From Ochotona curzoniae (taxonomy: Eukaryota; Chordata; Mammalia; Lagomorpha; Ochotonidae), in NCBI RefSeq assembly GCF_017591425.1, contig NW_024466603.1, positions 1 through 64,000 on the forward strand: DNA of 64,000 nt, read 5' to 3'. The notes under the pieces are model-generated. The model was not told where the DNA came from. It ran no database searches and saw nothing but the letters and a program-made list of their open reading frames with translations. Position 1 is the first letter of the stretch. Every line of letters begins with the position of its first letter. Shown here piece by piece: positions 24,153 through 36,309 of the stretch. Made by a program: the position numbers and the translations under genes.

Positions 24153-25211
24153 ATCTTACTAAAAGTATTACTGCACGGAAGGCAGTGTAGACCCTAATGA
24201 CGCTGAACACACACAGAGAAGTAAAAGTTCTTAGATTAGACTTTATCTCCAGGAAGCTTATTGGTCCTGAAAAAAAAAAAAAAAAAGGAAAGTATGAGAG
24301 TAGCCAGGAAAACTGGATAAAATAAGGGGGAAAAATACTCTAAAAAACATTTTTTTTTTTTTTTTGGCTAAATGGAAGCAGTTGGTACAAAGGAAAAGAA
24401 TTTAAAGACATGTGAAAAGAAGAAAGATTTTATGGGTCTAAATCCCAGAACAGACAGAAAGGAATGAGAGTTAAAAAAAAAAATCTACAGATGGTGGCAT
24501 TAATCCTGGAAAGACATTGGAACAAGTCTTCCTCTGAAAGACAGGAGGAAACGTGGATTATATGTGAGAAAATGGTTTTGCTTCACAAAATTCCATCACA
24601 AGGTTTCTGCTATCAGAATGTCCAAAAATATGATAAGGTTCAGGTCATCTTCTGCTCTGCTGCTCACAAATAAATGTCATCTAATGAATCCACAACAGTC
24701 TCACTCATTTATTATTTTTCTTTTTATACATTTGCCTGTTAGACTCACGGAAAAATGACTTACACAAAATAAATCAAATGATAATCCAGTTTTCTGCTAA
24801 GATTTGGCCAACTAACTTTTAAGAAATCTCTCTCCTAGGTCAGTAAGAATTCTATTCAATGAATATCTGAATTCTCGTGTCAAGTCACAAGAGGGAGGAG
24901 AGACAACAGCAAGAACAGACTTTTTACCTTTGAACAGGAAATGGTAGAGCAAGCAGTGTGACAACACACAAATTCCGTCTGGACGGACAAGATGACATGG
25001 CATTGTCTCCGAACAAGTACATTGGATCTCACAGGTGGAGCAAAGGTGGCATCCAGGTATTGTTATCAGGAAGTCTGGATGAAAGAGACTGACAACTACC
25101 AGCTGGATCTGAAGTTCAAGAGGAACAGTGAAAAGAACACTGTAGGTTGAGGCAACACATGAATGCAGCCAGGGAAGTGAGATGATGTCATACGTTTAGT
25201 GAAAAGCAAAA
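24153..25211. other. Unique sequence, no gene seen
   Basis: Contains A and T runs (about 24269-24286 and 24350-24366) but no recognised gene or clear repeat boundary. Confidence 0.5.
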
Positions 25212-25490
25212 ATTTGGGGTCAGCACCAATAGTGCATCCATGTGGGTGCCAGTTTGATCACCAGCTGCTCCACATCTGATCCAGCTTTCTACTAATATAC
25301 CTGCAAAAGCAATGGTAGAGGAATCAAATGGCTCGACAGCCATGTGGGCGACACAGAGAAATCCCTGAGCTCTTAACTTCACTATGGCCCAGCGTTGGTC
25401 ATTGTGGCAGCTGGAGTGAACTAGAAGACAGCAGATGTTTCTCTCTCCCACTCTCTTTCTCTGTCTTCTCCAACTTTCAAAGAAACTTTA
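25212..25490 (+). mobile_element. CSINE, old
   Basis: Diverged plus-strand copy (GCATCCATGTGGGTGCCAGT, CTGATCCAGCTTTCTACTAA, TTTCTCTCTCCCACTCTCTT). It is directly followed by a younger copy. Confidence 0.65.
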
Positions 25491-25502
25491 AAAAAATATT
25501 TA

Positions 25503-25830
25503 GGGTCTGGCACGGTGGCCTGGCAGTTAAAGTCCTCGCCTTGCACATGCTGCCCCCGGTATCCCATATAGTCATCAGTTCTGGTCCCAGTGGCCCCGCT
25601 TCCCATCCAGCTCCCTGCTTGTGACCAGCAGTTGAGGATGGCCCAAAGCCTTGGGACCCTGCACCTGTATGGGAGACCTACAAGAAGCTCCTGGCTCCTG
25701 GCTTTGGATAGCTTAATTCTGGCCGTGTGGTCATTTGGGGAGTGGATCATTAGATGGAAGATCTTTCTCTGTCTCTTCTCTTCTAGGTACATCGGATTTT
25801 GCAGTAAAAATAAATAAATCTTTAAAAATA
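25503..25830 (+). mobile_element. CSINE, intermediate age
   Basis: A full-length copy starting GGGTCTGGCACGGTGGCCTG and ending AAAAATAAATAAATCTTT. Possible duplication AAAAATATTTA on both sides. It appears to have inserted at the tail of the older copy upstream. Confidence 0.85.
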
Positions 25831-25839
25831 TTTTAAAAT

Positions 25840-28712
25840 GTATTTAAATTTAAAAAGCAAAGAACCCAATTACACACATGAGAATAGGAGTTAGAGATAA
25901 GCCTAGAAAATCTGGTGCAGCAATAAATGATGCTTTAATCAGTGGGCCAATAAATTCAGATCTGTCATAAAACTCTGTCTAGGAGTGATATGAATAGGAA
26001 TTGGCAGAAAAAGATGAGGAGAACTTGGTTAGGCCCCTGTTGTGGTACTCTGCACAAGTGATGGGAACTTAAATGCGAAGCATCACTGCGATGTGTAAGC
26101 CAGTGGAATAGAAAATTAAAAGCAAAAGCATGTGAGTGGCTAGGAGGATGATGCAGACACAGGAATGACTCTCAGGGTTTTCAGGTTTGTTAGTCTTACT
26201 ACCAAAAATCCTTACAGGTTAAAAATGGAGGTGTCCAAGAATGAGGGCAGAGCCCAATGGTTTTTGTGTATTTCAGAAATCTTCCTCCCTGAGCCCAAAA
26301 TATATAAGATGGCCTAAGTGAATGGCATGACCTACAAGCTTAAACACCTACAACAGTCAAAGCCAACAGAACTACTTAGAATATGTGCTATATTAAAAGT
26401 TCATTAGCGGGGGAGGTGGCTGATAACGTTATAATAGTACTATACTACAGATACCATAACTAACAGAATGGCAGAGCTACAAAATCAAACCATGTACAGT
26501 AGATTCCAACAGCCAAGCTTCTTCAAGAAATAAAAACTCAATCCTTGCCAAGTCTCCTTACAGCATCCATTCCTCAGTAAAGTATTCCTCAGGCCTTAAG
26601 TTATTAAATCTTCAGAATGAATCAGCTTCCTGAGATATATCAAAATATCTTTTAGCTAGTTCCTCATCATGGAAGAACAGAGAAGAGCAGAATGGTGTAA
26701 ACACACTTGCAATGATAACAGGCACATCAGCCGATCAAGTTAAGATGCCTTGTTTATCTCTCTGGTAAAAGATGCAGCAAATAGATGTTCTGTCTTGTCA
26801 TTCTGTACTTTGAAGAGGCCCTAAGTTCTTCTTAATTCTATTTTCTTTATTTTCACAAATAGGAACAATCCACAGTCTTACTAATATTAGAGCTCCATGT
26901 CTCTTAATCCAGTAGGATATGAATTATGGCTTATGTACAAACAGGCACTGAAAGCACCTTTACAGCAACATATGGCAATCCCCACTCTACTATCCCAAGA
27001 GAGCAGGATAAGCCAGCCATTATGTTTGTGAATTCAGAGAATACTACCCCAGTGTTCAGAGGCAGCGTGTATTTAATTGTCTCTTTCTTTGATGTTTGTT
27101 TTTTAATGTGAAACTTCAGACACGCTCAAGGAGAGCGTGCCACTATTATATCCACATATTGGCTAATCATAAATCTTGTGTATTTGGGACATGCATAAAT
27201 GACGCAAGGCCCTTATTCGTCTCTGATGGTTGCTTCCTCTGACACAATAGTAGTCTACAAAACTACAACGCTTCTCTCCTTGATACAGTTCCACACAAAC
27301 CACTTTCCATACTCCAACCTATCAAGGAAACTGAGGTATAGTTTGGAAGGCAGTTTAATACTAATTGTTCTAGGTAAGCTAATTTGGATCAACTAAGGAA
27401 GAAAAATTACCTTAGGTATTTGTAAGTACAAAAGTGCTACCTACATGTTTCTAGACTTTGGTTGTTTTCTAGGAGCAAATGAAAGATCTTCCAAATTGTT
27501 CAGATATTTGATTGAATCTTTGTTGGGCATTCATTAGTTCCATAGCATTCTGTCCCTGCTGGTTTACAGAAAACTAGTTAAAATGACAAATCTGTCATAC
27601 AACAAAGAAGGCATTTGCCTCCATTCTGACCAGAAAAATCTATCATTAAAAAGAGGTTGAATATTCAGAGTTAAAGTTCATTCCTCTTCCTCATGAGAAC
27701 ACAGATGTACACATTAGTCAAATTACTAGTAGAATGAATAGGAAATGTTTATTCAGCACTCTTTTAATTGGTACTTCTAAGATAAACATGTAGATACTTT
27801 CAGTTTCTTGAATACACCAAACAAAATCGACTCATTTAATATGCCAAGCAACTCAGTAAAAACCATCTTCCTAAACACATGTTCCACTTTGATTTGTTAA
27901 AAGTGTAACTAGAAAATACAAGGTGAAATAATGTAATGTCATAACTTCTGATTTTTCCCAGAATCATAATAAAATGAATTATAATTTCACAGAATTACAA
28001 TGCCCATCCAGAATAATTGCTCTTATCATCATTCACATATTTCTATTATTTCTGTTTCTCAAATGTTTGTTGCATGTTGAAATAATCACTGCTTTTACTT
28101 TCAAGTAACAGATACTAGTTTTGACTGATTTAAAATAAAACAATTGTAGTGGGATGTTATGTGGAAGTTCATGAAATCGACGGACCAATTAGAAATTAAG
28201 CTGAGTGTGATTATATTACACAATGTAGCCAGACCTTTATTACAACTCTGCACTCAGTTCCTCAACAGGCTCCATATCTTCAAATCGCCCCCTAGATCTT
28301 AACTCTTAATCTAGAGCATCAAACATTAGCACTGCAGACATGCAGCCATGCCCCTGTCTTCACTCGCTGAGAATGGAAAGGTGCTGAACCTTACAGTGCA
28401 TTTGGGAAGAAGGGCATTGGCCTGCCAAGACTCAAGCCAAAAGATTCATTCACTGTGCTCTTTTAGCCCTACTCCCCACGTAAGCAAAACAAACAAGAAA
28501 AAAAAAATGAATAATCAATACGTATCCCACCAAAACAACACACTCCACACATCACATAATCTCCACAATAAGCATATGTAATTCATTTTTTGAAATGTGC
28601 AGAATGAGATCAAGGGAAATATATTTACCTTTATCCAGTTTGAAACTTAGTTTATCAATAAGATGTAGATAAATATTTTTCCATTCTGGAAGAGTTGAAA
28701 CAGGAGAATATT
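25840..28712. other. Unique AT-rich sequence, no gene seen
   Basis: No gene, RNA gene or clear young repeat was recognised. Small open frames (26926-27111, 27199-27396, 28348-28581) show no family signature. Confidence 0.5.
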
Positions 28713-28728
28713 TCTCTGAATCATTTTC

Positions 28729-31550
28729 TTTTTCTTTCTTTCTTTTTTTTTTTTTGAGTTGTAATTTTTATTCACAAGGTTTGCAAGAATATTTAAAATC
28801 CAAAGCCAATTTGTAGGTCTCCCTTAGTTGCTTATAGTTCCATTCCCTTATATTAAACATACCATTTCCTAAAATATGAACTACCAAGAAACAGGTCAAA
28901 CCTGTGAAAACTCTGGTTCACATTCAAAATCAGTTTCTATGATGCAAAGATTTTTTTTTTTAAACACTCCATGGATACATCGACTTATTTTGTTATAGCA
29001 GCATGGTTTAGTTTAAATTCAGAGATGTAATAAACTGATTAAGAAAAAGATAAAATCTGCCTCACTCAAGAGTGGTCCATATGCTGATTGAATAGAATCC
29101 TGATTGGCTAAAACTTCAAAACCAAAAGCCCCAATTACACAAATACATGAAATTTTTAAATGTTAAAAATAATAAGCATGTTATTTCTGAGAAATACTTT
29201 GTCAGAGATATCTACTTCTGTGTAACATTTCTGGCATGACATCTGGTACTTTTGTCATAATTATGACAGCAGTCCAAGTTTTCTGTAGATATTTGCATTT
29301 TTATGGGCAAAGCAGTTATTAAAAATCGACTTTTACTAATAAACCAAATGTGCTTCTATGTAACCTCTTCCCAAAAAGTTTTGGAAATTTTGATGTTTTG
29401 ATCTGTCCTTACCATTTCTGCAGTCTCAGCAGTGAAACTACAGACTGACCACTGGAAGGCAGGCCAGGAGAGCAAGGTCCTCAGTGCCTGGCCGCTGGGT
29501 GCCAGCTCCACTGCCCGCTCACACTGCTTCAACACTGACTGTTCATGGCTTACAACTAGAAAGATACCTACCCACATGAGTTTAAAAATTGATCTGCACA
29601 AAAGAAATTTAAAAAACTATATACAACAAATTGGTTTTTAAAGATACAAAAATAACTTCTGTCATGCTGACAATCTGACATTATATACATGCAGGAGAAG
29701 CTCTGATTTAGGCCCCTGGACAACGGTGGTTTCTGTTCTCCGATCCACACCATCAGTGAGCTCTCACTCTGACAGAAGAGACGTGTATTCAAAATTCAAA
29801 ATAATTCATGTACTAAATACTGCAACAGTCTTTGTATAAATGCCAGTGAGAGTTCTATTTAGTTAAAAGAATGTCTTAAGCAAGCTAATGTTAACTGCAC
29901 TAAAACCCACATCTAGCTATGACCTTATATAAAGAAATCAAAAATTTACAAAATACAACTATAAAAGCAGGGAACAATTACTGCCATGCACGAGTTTTTA
30001 ACTAAAACCTGCATAGAAATGCAATTTAAAACGGCAAACTCAATTTTACGTGACACTCAAGACAGTAAAAGGTCAGCAGTTTAGTTGTGCCAACAATACT
30101 TAGCAAGGATTTAGAAAAGGAGTTACATTCTCTTTGCTGGTATAATGGTACAAATCAGATCTTCAGATGGATGGGAATACATCCGCTGCCTCTTCCTCTA
30201 TCACATCTCAAGAGATTAGTTCTTTATCAGTTGTTTTTATGAAATCTTTTCTTTCGGTTAAGTCATAAGCAGGGTAACTTTCACACACCTCTTTACAGAT
30301 TTGCTTCATCGTGACTTCCTCCAAGTCAGCGTTGGCCAACCATTTCTTTATTGTTTCCTTTAGCTCTTCATCTGTAGGTGGTTTCTGCAATTTTCTAATT
30401 AGAGGTTCTTCATCCGAACTATCCTCAGATTCGCTTTCTTTCTTGGAACTGTTCTGGTTCTTCTTGGTGGTGCTGCTATCTGCTTTCTTCACATTAGCAC
30501 TTTTTACAGATTTTTTACTTTTAGCAGCAGCTTTCTGCTTAGGTTTTTCTTTTTTCGATGTCTTTTTTGGTGGCGCCTCTTCACTTTCTTTATCTTCATC
30601 CTCTGAAGACTCTTCCTTGCTTTTCTTTTCATCTTCATCACTACTCGACTCATCTGACAGAATCTCGGGGTGTTTGGTTCGTTTCGCTTTGCTTGCCGTT
30701 CCAGAACTGTTGCGTTCCTTTTTACTGCCTTTGCTAGGAGTCTTCTTAGCCTTTGGTAGTGGTTCGCCAGAAGGCTTTGGATGCATTAGGAAGTTGAAGA
30801 TCCTCTTCACTAGCTCACTGTTCACACCCGATCTCTCCACATCAAGCACTTCGCAGATGCTCTTCAACACGGCACTTCTAAACTTTTTCAACATTTCTTC
30901 CTTCTTTTTATACTGGGTACTTCCTTTCTCAAACGGAAAGCCACTGAACTGACCCACATTCTTCTTTAATGAGGACACTGTGCCTGGTCTATTGTAAAGT
31001 AGTTTGCGAAGATTTCTAAGTTCATCAGTTTTCTTCTTACTCAGAAAGAAATGTATCCTTTCAATTTCACAAAGTTTCTGTCCCTTTCCCTGTGCAATGG
31101 TAAATGGCTCCCTCTGCAAGGAAGAGACTTGCATGGTCAACCTCTCTACTTTTGTCTTTTCCCTCTTGCCTTCCACGATGAGACTCTTCTTTCTCTTCCT
31201 CCTCATCCTCCTCCTCGTCCTCATCTTCCTCCTCCTCCTCCTCCTCGCTCTCCGCTTTCGGGCCGGCATGTCGGGCTCCTTCTCGGATGCGCTGGGCGGT
31301 GGTGTCCTCTTCCTCCGCAGTGGGGGCCGGCGAGGACATCTTGAGGACCTACGGGCGGGCACAGGCCGGGCGGCTCGGTCCCCTTCGCTCCCGCGAGCAG
31401 AGCCTGGCGGCCACCACCGTCCCCGCGCGACGTGGGGCAGCCGGGCGGGGAGCGGGCTGCAGCGCTCCATTGCAGGGGGACGACTTCTGGCCCGTCCGTC
31501 CGGAGAGACTCCCGAGCCGGGAAGCCGAGCGGCCTGCCGCGGGGCCTGGC
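28729..31550 (-). pseudogene. DEK: Processed retrocopy of DEK (full length mRNA copy)
   Basis: An intronless minus-strand copy of the mRNA for DEK, a chromatin protein that binds DNA and histones. Hallmarks of L1-mediated retrocopying are complete: 5' UTR, coding region, about 1.45 kb of 3' UTR, AATAAA (plus-strand TTTATT at 28767-28772), a degenerate poly(A) (28729-28755), and a 16-bp duplication TCTCTGAATCATTTTC at both ends (28713-28728 and 31551-31566). The reading frame starts with MSSPAPTAEEEDTT (ATG at 31339), shifts frame about three times within the acidic N-terminal part, and is then open to the natural stop at 30208. It is a pseudogene unless an internal start is used. Confidence 0.95.
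30208..31190 (-). pseudogene. DEK: Uninterrupted DEK-derived frame (SAP and C-terminal domains)
   Basis: After the last frameshift near 31190 about 327 codons are open. They start KSLIVEGKREK and run through the pseudo-SAP/SAP DNA-binding region (FSGFPFEKGS, then LKSICEVLDVERSGVNSE), the acidic and lysine-rich middle with SDESSSDEDEKK, and the C-terminal DNA-binding domain (PTDEELKETIKKWL) to the end TTDKELIS. Compared with remembered human DEK there are scattered substitutions, such as VKELIS to DKELIS. The long open state suggests a fairly young copy. A larger open frame extends upstream to 31572, but its first roughly 125 codons are 5' UTR and out-of-frame coding sequence. Confidence 0.85.
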
Positions 31551-31566
31551 TCTCTGAATCATTTTC

Positions 31567-34500
31567 AACCAACTCTCTTTATGAAGCGTTTCAATACTTA
31601 CTCAAAAAAGCTATTTTAACTCCAACACAATAAAGCTATTGCTATGCATAATTATTTTTATACTAAGCATTGTCCTCATTTTCTTTATGGAACTTGTTTT
31701 ATTTAATAGAAATTCTAAAAGTTTCTGCCACCACGTTGATAAATATGTTATCTAAACTTCAGGTAAAGTTACTAGCAACAATAAAACTTCTTAACTGATA
31801 AAAGAACCTAGAACTGTAAATGTGAAATGTTATTTTTCTTAAATATCTGTATCATTTTCTGAAAAACTAAAGGGACCACTCTTACTCACTAGGACCTGTT
31901 TGTTACTCCAATTTAAACACAATTGTAACACAACAAAAAAATGTGCAATTTTTCAAAATTAAGCATTCTTGGTAAATTTACAGCAGGTAACTCTTAAAAA
32001 AATCCAACTTTGAAATTCTTAGGACAGGATGATTAATAGGCTAAAATTGTGGATAAATTTTTCATAATCAAAATTATGCTAAATAATTTTATTCCTTGAA
32101 TTGTCCACAAAGTTTATAATAAAGAAAATGCAAATTGTATGTAATCTCACAGCAGAGGGCACTGGTTGCTACACAATATCCGTGATTTCTTTACCTAGAG
32201 AACTCCAGTAATACACCTGGCTTAACAAAACACTACACAGCCTCAAAATAAATTATATAAAATCAGCAAACCTAGAATAATGTGCTAAGAAAATGATTTA
32301 CAAAGTGTTCTTCTTTTTTAATTTTTCCTTTCATAGTCTTTTTCTTAGGTTCTATGTCCACCATTTTACCTACCACCCACCTGGAATGCAGGCATAGTAG
32401 GTGGTTCTTTGACAACTTCATGTTAATAGGTGGCACTGAGGATTGAACATTCGAATCAAAGCTAGCACAGCACATAGGAGGCTGGGTCCCTGAACACAGG
32501 ATGAAAATCCTACCTACCTCGTAGTACTGCCTTTGTTCTTTCATATAAATTCCATCTAAGTTGGGTTAGTACCATTTGGATTTTCTGTTATGGTATAAAC
32601 ATAATCATAAATAGTATAGATCTGTTATCTTTTGATATATTCAATAAATATATCATAAACAGCATATACAAAAGTTCTAGTAATGGTGTCATGATTATTT
32701 TGAATAATCTAATATTTACCTAGCAATATCTCACTAAAATACATTTTACCTCTTTTTGTAAGGAATAACTGAGAAGAGGTAATGTCAGATGAAGTGATCA
32801 CCATTTTATAGATGGTGAAATGGTTACAGATGCTACCTAACTTACTCAGGGTCCTAAAACAAGAGGGTAGAACATATCTGATTGGCTTCACATCCTTAAA
32901 CTCAGATTGCATCTCTTTCTACTAACCACACTGTCACATGCAACAGATCCAATAGATCCCCTCACCCACAGTATTACATTTCTTAGAACATACAATGAGG
33001 TTTTTGGTCCATAACAAACATATTCCCTTATTCATTGTATTAATAATTTCAATTCAGTGAAAAAGCATTCGATTCACAGCTGCATGGCTGATCAGAAGTT
33101 GCTTCATTGAGTGGCCCAAAGTCATCATGAAATCCCTTTTAGACAACTTCAGGAACAAGCACCTGTCGCTGTGATCCAAAAGAAGTCAAAGAATTACAGC
33201 ATGAATGTATGGAGACAATTCAATGCAGGGAAACAGCACTCTCTTGATTTTTACAGCCTATTGGAAATGTAGGTACTACTATACGGAAAGTGAGAGGAAA
33301 AAAAGCTGTTGGGATATTAAGTAACAGTGAGATTTGATTATAGTTATTTGCATAATTAACCATGTAGTATAAGCTTACAAACTTTTATTTTCATTTTACC
33401 CACATGAATAAACTATAACACATGGAAGCACGAGCTGTGCAGTTTATAAATCCATGTACTGATTAGTAAAACACTAATATTATCCTGTTATAGAACCTGT
33501 GACAACCAGCTGAACTCATTGTTTTTCTGTACATATTGAGAACCCAAGAAATCAAAAGTTACATAGAGTAATGCAGACCTACCATGATAACATGTATACA
33601 TGAATCTTGAAAGAAATATAAAGAATTTATTGTACTAGATCAATCAAGGGTTGGGATTTAGATGAAGATTTATGTCGAGAAGACATACAGTCTTAACTTA
33701 GTCCCCAACTCTCTCTATGATCTTAGGTAGAAGACAACATCTTTAATTCTTGGTTTGGTTTCGTTTCCTGTCAAATGAGAATGACAAGATTGTCTCAACA
33801 AAAACATTGTTAAGTAGTAAAGGGAATAATATATGCAGGATAATAAGTGGAATAAGTGCTTTAAAAATACATTATCATTTTATAAGTAGATAATACTTAA
33901 AATTTTCTTTCCTGATTCCTCAAAATGTTTCTTCATGCCTTTTGAATCAATGAGGGTGTGAATTATTCCAAGATATTTCCAAATATAATTACTGTCATCA
34001 ACTTGTTTCTATATGAACACAGAGTATACACACAAACATGCCCAAAGCATCTTGACCAAAAGTTATGCAGATTATTCTTATTTTTAAATATATCTGTTGA
34101 TATATATGGTATACCAAAAACAGACTATATTCTTATCTTTTTTTTAAATCGACAAATTATTTGAGGCACAAGTAGGATGAAGTTCTTTACCTAAAATCCA
34201 TCCTGTTGAATCATAATCTCCTGACGTGTAAGAAAGAATGATTTGGTATCATCAATAGCTTTAAAGATAAAGAAGAATGAGATCACATTCAGAATCCTAA
34301 GAGGAACAATTTCATCTTCCATCTGTCTGGATTTCAACAGAGCTAGAGAACATCATATCTGAGATCAGAAAATACAGAAAACATTCTCCATTCTTTGTTT
34401 ATCAAATACAGAACTGTGTGTGCACTTTAGGGAGGAAACAAATGAAAACGTATAATGGCATGTAAAACACCCTTCATCAATGGTTAGAGTCTCACAAGGT

Positions 34501-34796
34501 GTGATGATACAACCTGACTGACACGTCATCTATTCCGTCAAGAGTCTCCAAGTACAGAAGCTATTTCCCGGATCCTCTCTTAAGTTTCTCACTGGTTCTC
34601 TTTCTAATGCCTTGCTCCCTACCTCTGCAAAACACAAGGATGTGGCTGTCTCCAAGAAGCACTTCACAACACAGCAACTACACATTGTAGGCTTAGAAGC
34701 AATGGAATTCAAATGAAAACAAGATTGAAAATTAGGACTCTTTAATTCTGGATACACTCTTGCTCAGCATGAGGCAGTTTGGGAAAACAGGATATA
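31567..34796. other. AT-rich DNA with MIR remnants, no gene seen
   Basis: About 32770-32945 reads on the minus strand like an old MIR (plus-strand words CACCATTTTATAGATGGTGA, GCTACCTAACTTACTCAGGG). About 33700-33870 looks like a plus-strand MIR (TTTCCTGTCAAATGAGAATG). These calls are by eye. No gene recognised. Confidence 0.45.
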
Positions 34797-35112
34797 TGAG
34801 ACTGCTTTTGTGGCACAGTAGGTTAAACTGCCACCTTTGATGCTGACATTCCATGTGACATGACAGAGGGTTTAAGTCCCAGCTGCTCCAGTTTCCATGC
34901 AGCTCCCTGCCAATGTGCCTGGGAAAGCAATGGAAAATGGTTCAAGTGCTGAGCCCCTCTCACCTCTTCGGAGACCTAAATGGGTTTCTGTTATCTGGGT
35001 TCAGCCTAGCACAGCCTCCCAGTGCTGAGACCATTTGGAGAGTTAAGCAGCAGCTCAAAGATTTTTCTCTGTCTCTCCCAATCTCAATATATCATGATTT
35101 TTCAAAAAAAAT
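34797..35112 (+). mobile_element. CSINE, old
   Basis: Diverged copy with GCTTTTGTGGCACAGTAGGT, AGCTCCCTGCCAATGTGCCT and a T/A-rich end. A second SINE in the opposite orientation follows at once. Confidence 0.7.
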
Positions 35113-35124
35113 TATATTTGTGGG

Positions 35125-35458
35125 GGTTTTTAAAAGATGTATTTATTTTAATTGGAAATGCAGATTTACAGAGAGAAGGAGAGATAGAGAGAAAAATCTG
35201 TCTGCTGTTTCACCCCCCAAGTGGCCACAATGCACAGAGTTGAGCCAATCCAAAGCCAGGAATCACAGGAGTCTTCTGGGTCTCCCACACGGGTGCAGGA
35301 TCCCAAACCATTGGGCCGGTCTCTATTGCTTTCCCAGGCCACAGGCTGGGAGCTGGATGAGAAGTGGAGCAGCTGGGACATGAACCAGCACCCATATGGA
35401 ATCCCAGTGCATGCAAGGCAAGGATTTAGCTACTGAGTCATTGTGCTAGGCCTAAATA
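35125..35458 (-). mobile_element. CSINE, minus strand, intermediate age
   Basis: Reverse-strand features in order: A-rich tail complement AAGATGTATTTATTTT, CACCCCCCAAGTGGCCACAA, GGTCTCCCACACGGGTGCAG, GGAGCTGGATGAGAAGTGGA, and the head complement ATTGTGCTAGGCC. Confidence 0.85.
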
Positions 35459-35950
35459 AATAAATATTTGTTAAAAAGAAAGTTGACCACAGAAATTAAT
35501 ATTGCCAACAAGAGGGAAAGGGAACTAGATATCCAAGAGAATAATTTATGCCTAGTTACAAATATTTTAAATATATTCTTTAAATTCTTTTTGAGAATCC
35601 TTCAAATACTATAAATAGCCTAACTTGATATCTCATATTCTCACAGATACAAAAACAAAAGTCTTTAAAAATATTTTATAATTAAGACTATTATTTCCCA
35701 AGTTATGAATATAATTTGATAATTCTTAAACAGCAACAGATAAGAAAATTCTTTTATTACAGATAAAACCCTAAATTTCACATATTTGGAAGTGCATATT
35801 GAGTTCCATGCAAACAATCCGCTCACCTATACCTGTGCACAGACATGCACACCCACTGAAGCATACATATACACAAACACACATATATGCACAACATGCT
35901 GCTTGATTCATTCACTGAATTAAAAATAAATCAGGGTCAAATAATCCCTT
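35459..35950. other. Unique AT-rich sequence, no gene seen
   Basis: Contains an impure CA-rich stretch about 35839-35893. Nothing else recognisable. Confidence 0.5.
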
Positions 35951-35965
35951 AAAAAACTGAATGTG

Positions 35966-36296
35966 GGGCCCAGTGCGGTGGCGCAAGTGGTTAAAGGTCC
36001 TCACCTTGCACGCCCGGGATCCCATATGGGCGCCGGTTCTAATCCCGGCAGCCCCGCTTCCCTTCCAGCTCCCTGCCTGTGGCCTGGGAAAGCAGTCGAG
36101 GACGGCCCAAGGCTTTGGGACCCTGCACCCGCGTGGGAGACCCGGAAGAAGCTCCTGGCTTCGGATTGGCATAGTATCGGCCCGTTGCGCTCACTTGGGG
36201 AGTGAATCATGGGACGGAAGATCTTCCTCTCTGTCTCTCCTCTCTGTATATCCGCCTTTCCAATGAAAAAAATAATAAAAATAAATCTTAAAAAAA
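35966..36296 (+). mobile_element. CSINE, youngest type in the window
   Basis: A full-length copy beginning GGGCCCAGTGCGGTGGCGCA, CpG-rich (GGGCGCCGGTTCTAATCCCG, CACCCGCGTGGGAGACCCGG), which argues for recent arrival. Its tail is AAAATAAATCTTAAAAAAAA. The duplication AAAAAACTGAATGTG (35951-35965) recurs after the tail at about 36295-36309. Confidence 0.93.
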
Positions 36297-36309
36297 AAAA
36301 CTGAATGTG

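Noticed and set aside
22078..24210. Very long minus-strand open frames (710, 674 and 593 codons)
   Set aside because: They are translations of the 32-bp minisatellite in its three frames and have no non-repeat domain.
30311..31633. Plus-strand frames of 213, 209 and 110 codons over the DEK locus
   Set aside because: They are antisense shadows of the DEK coding sequence; Ser/Leu-rich content comes from reading acidic codons backwards.
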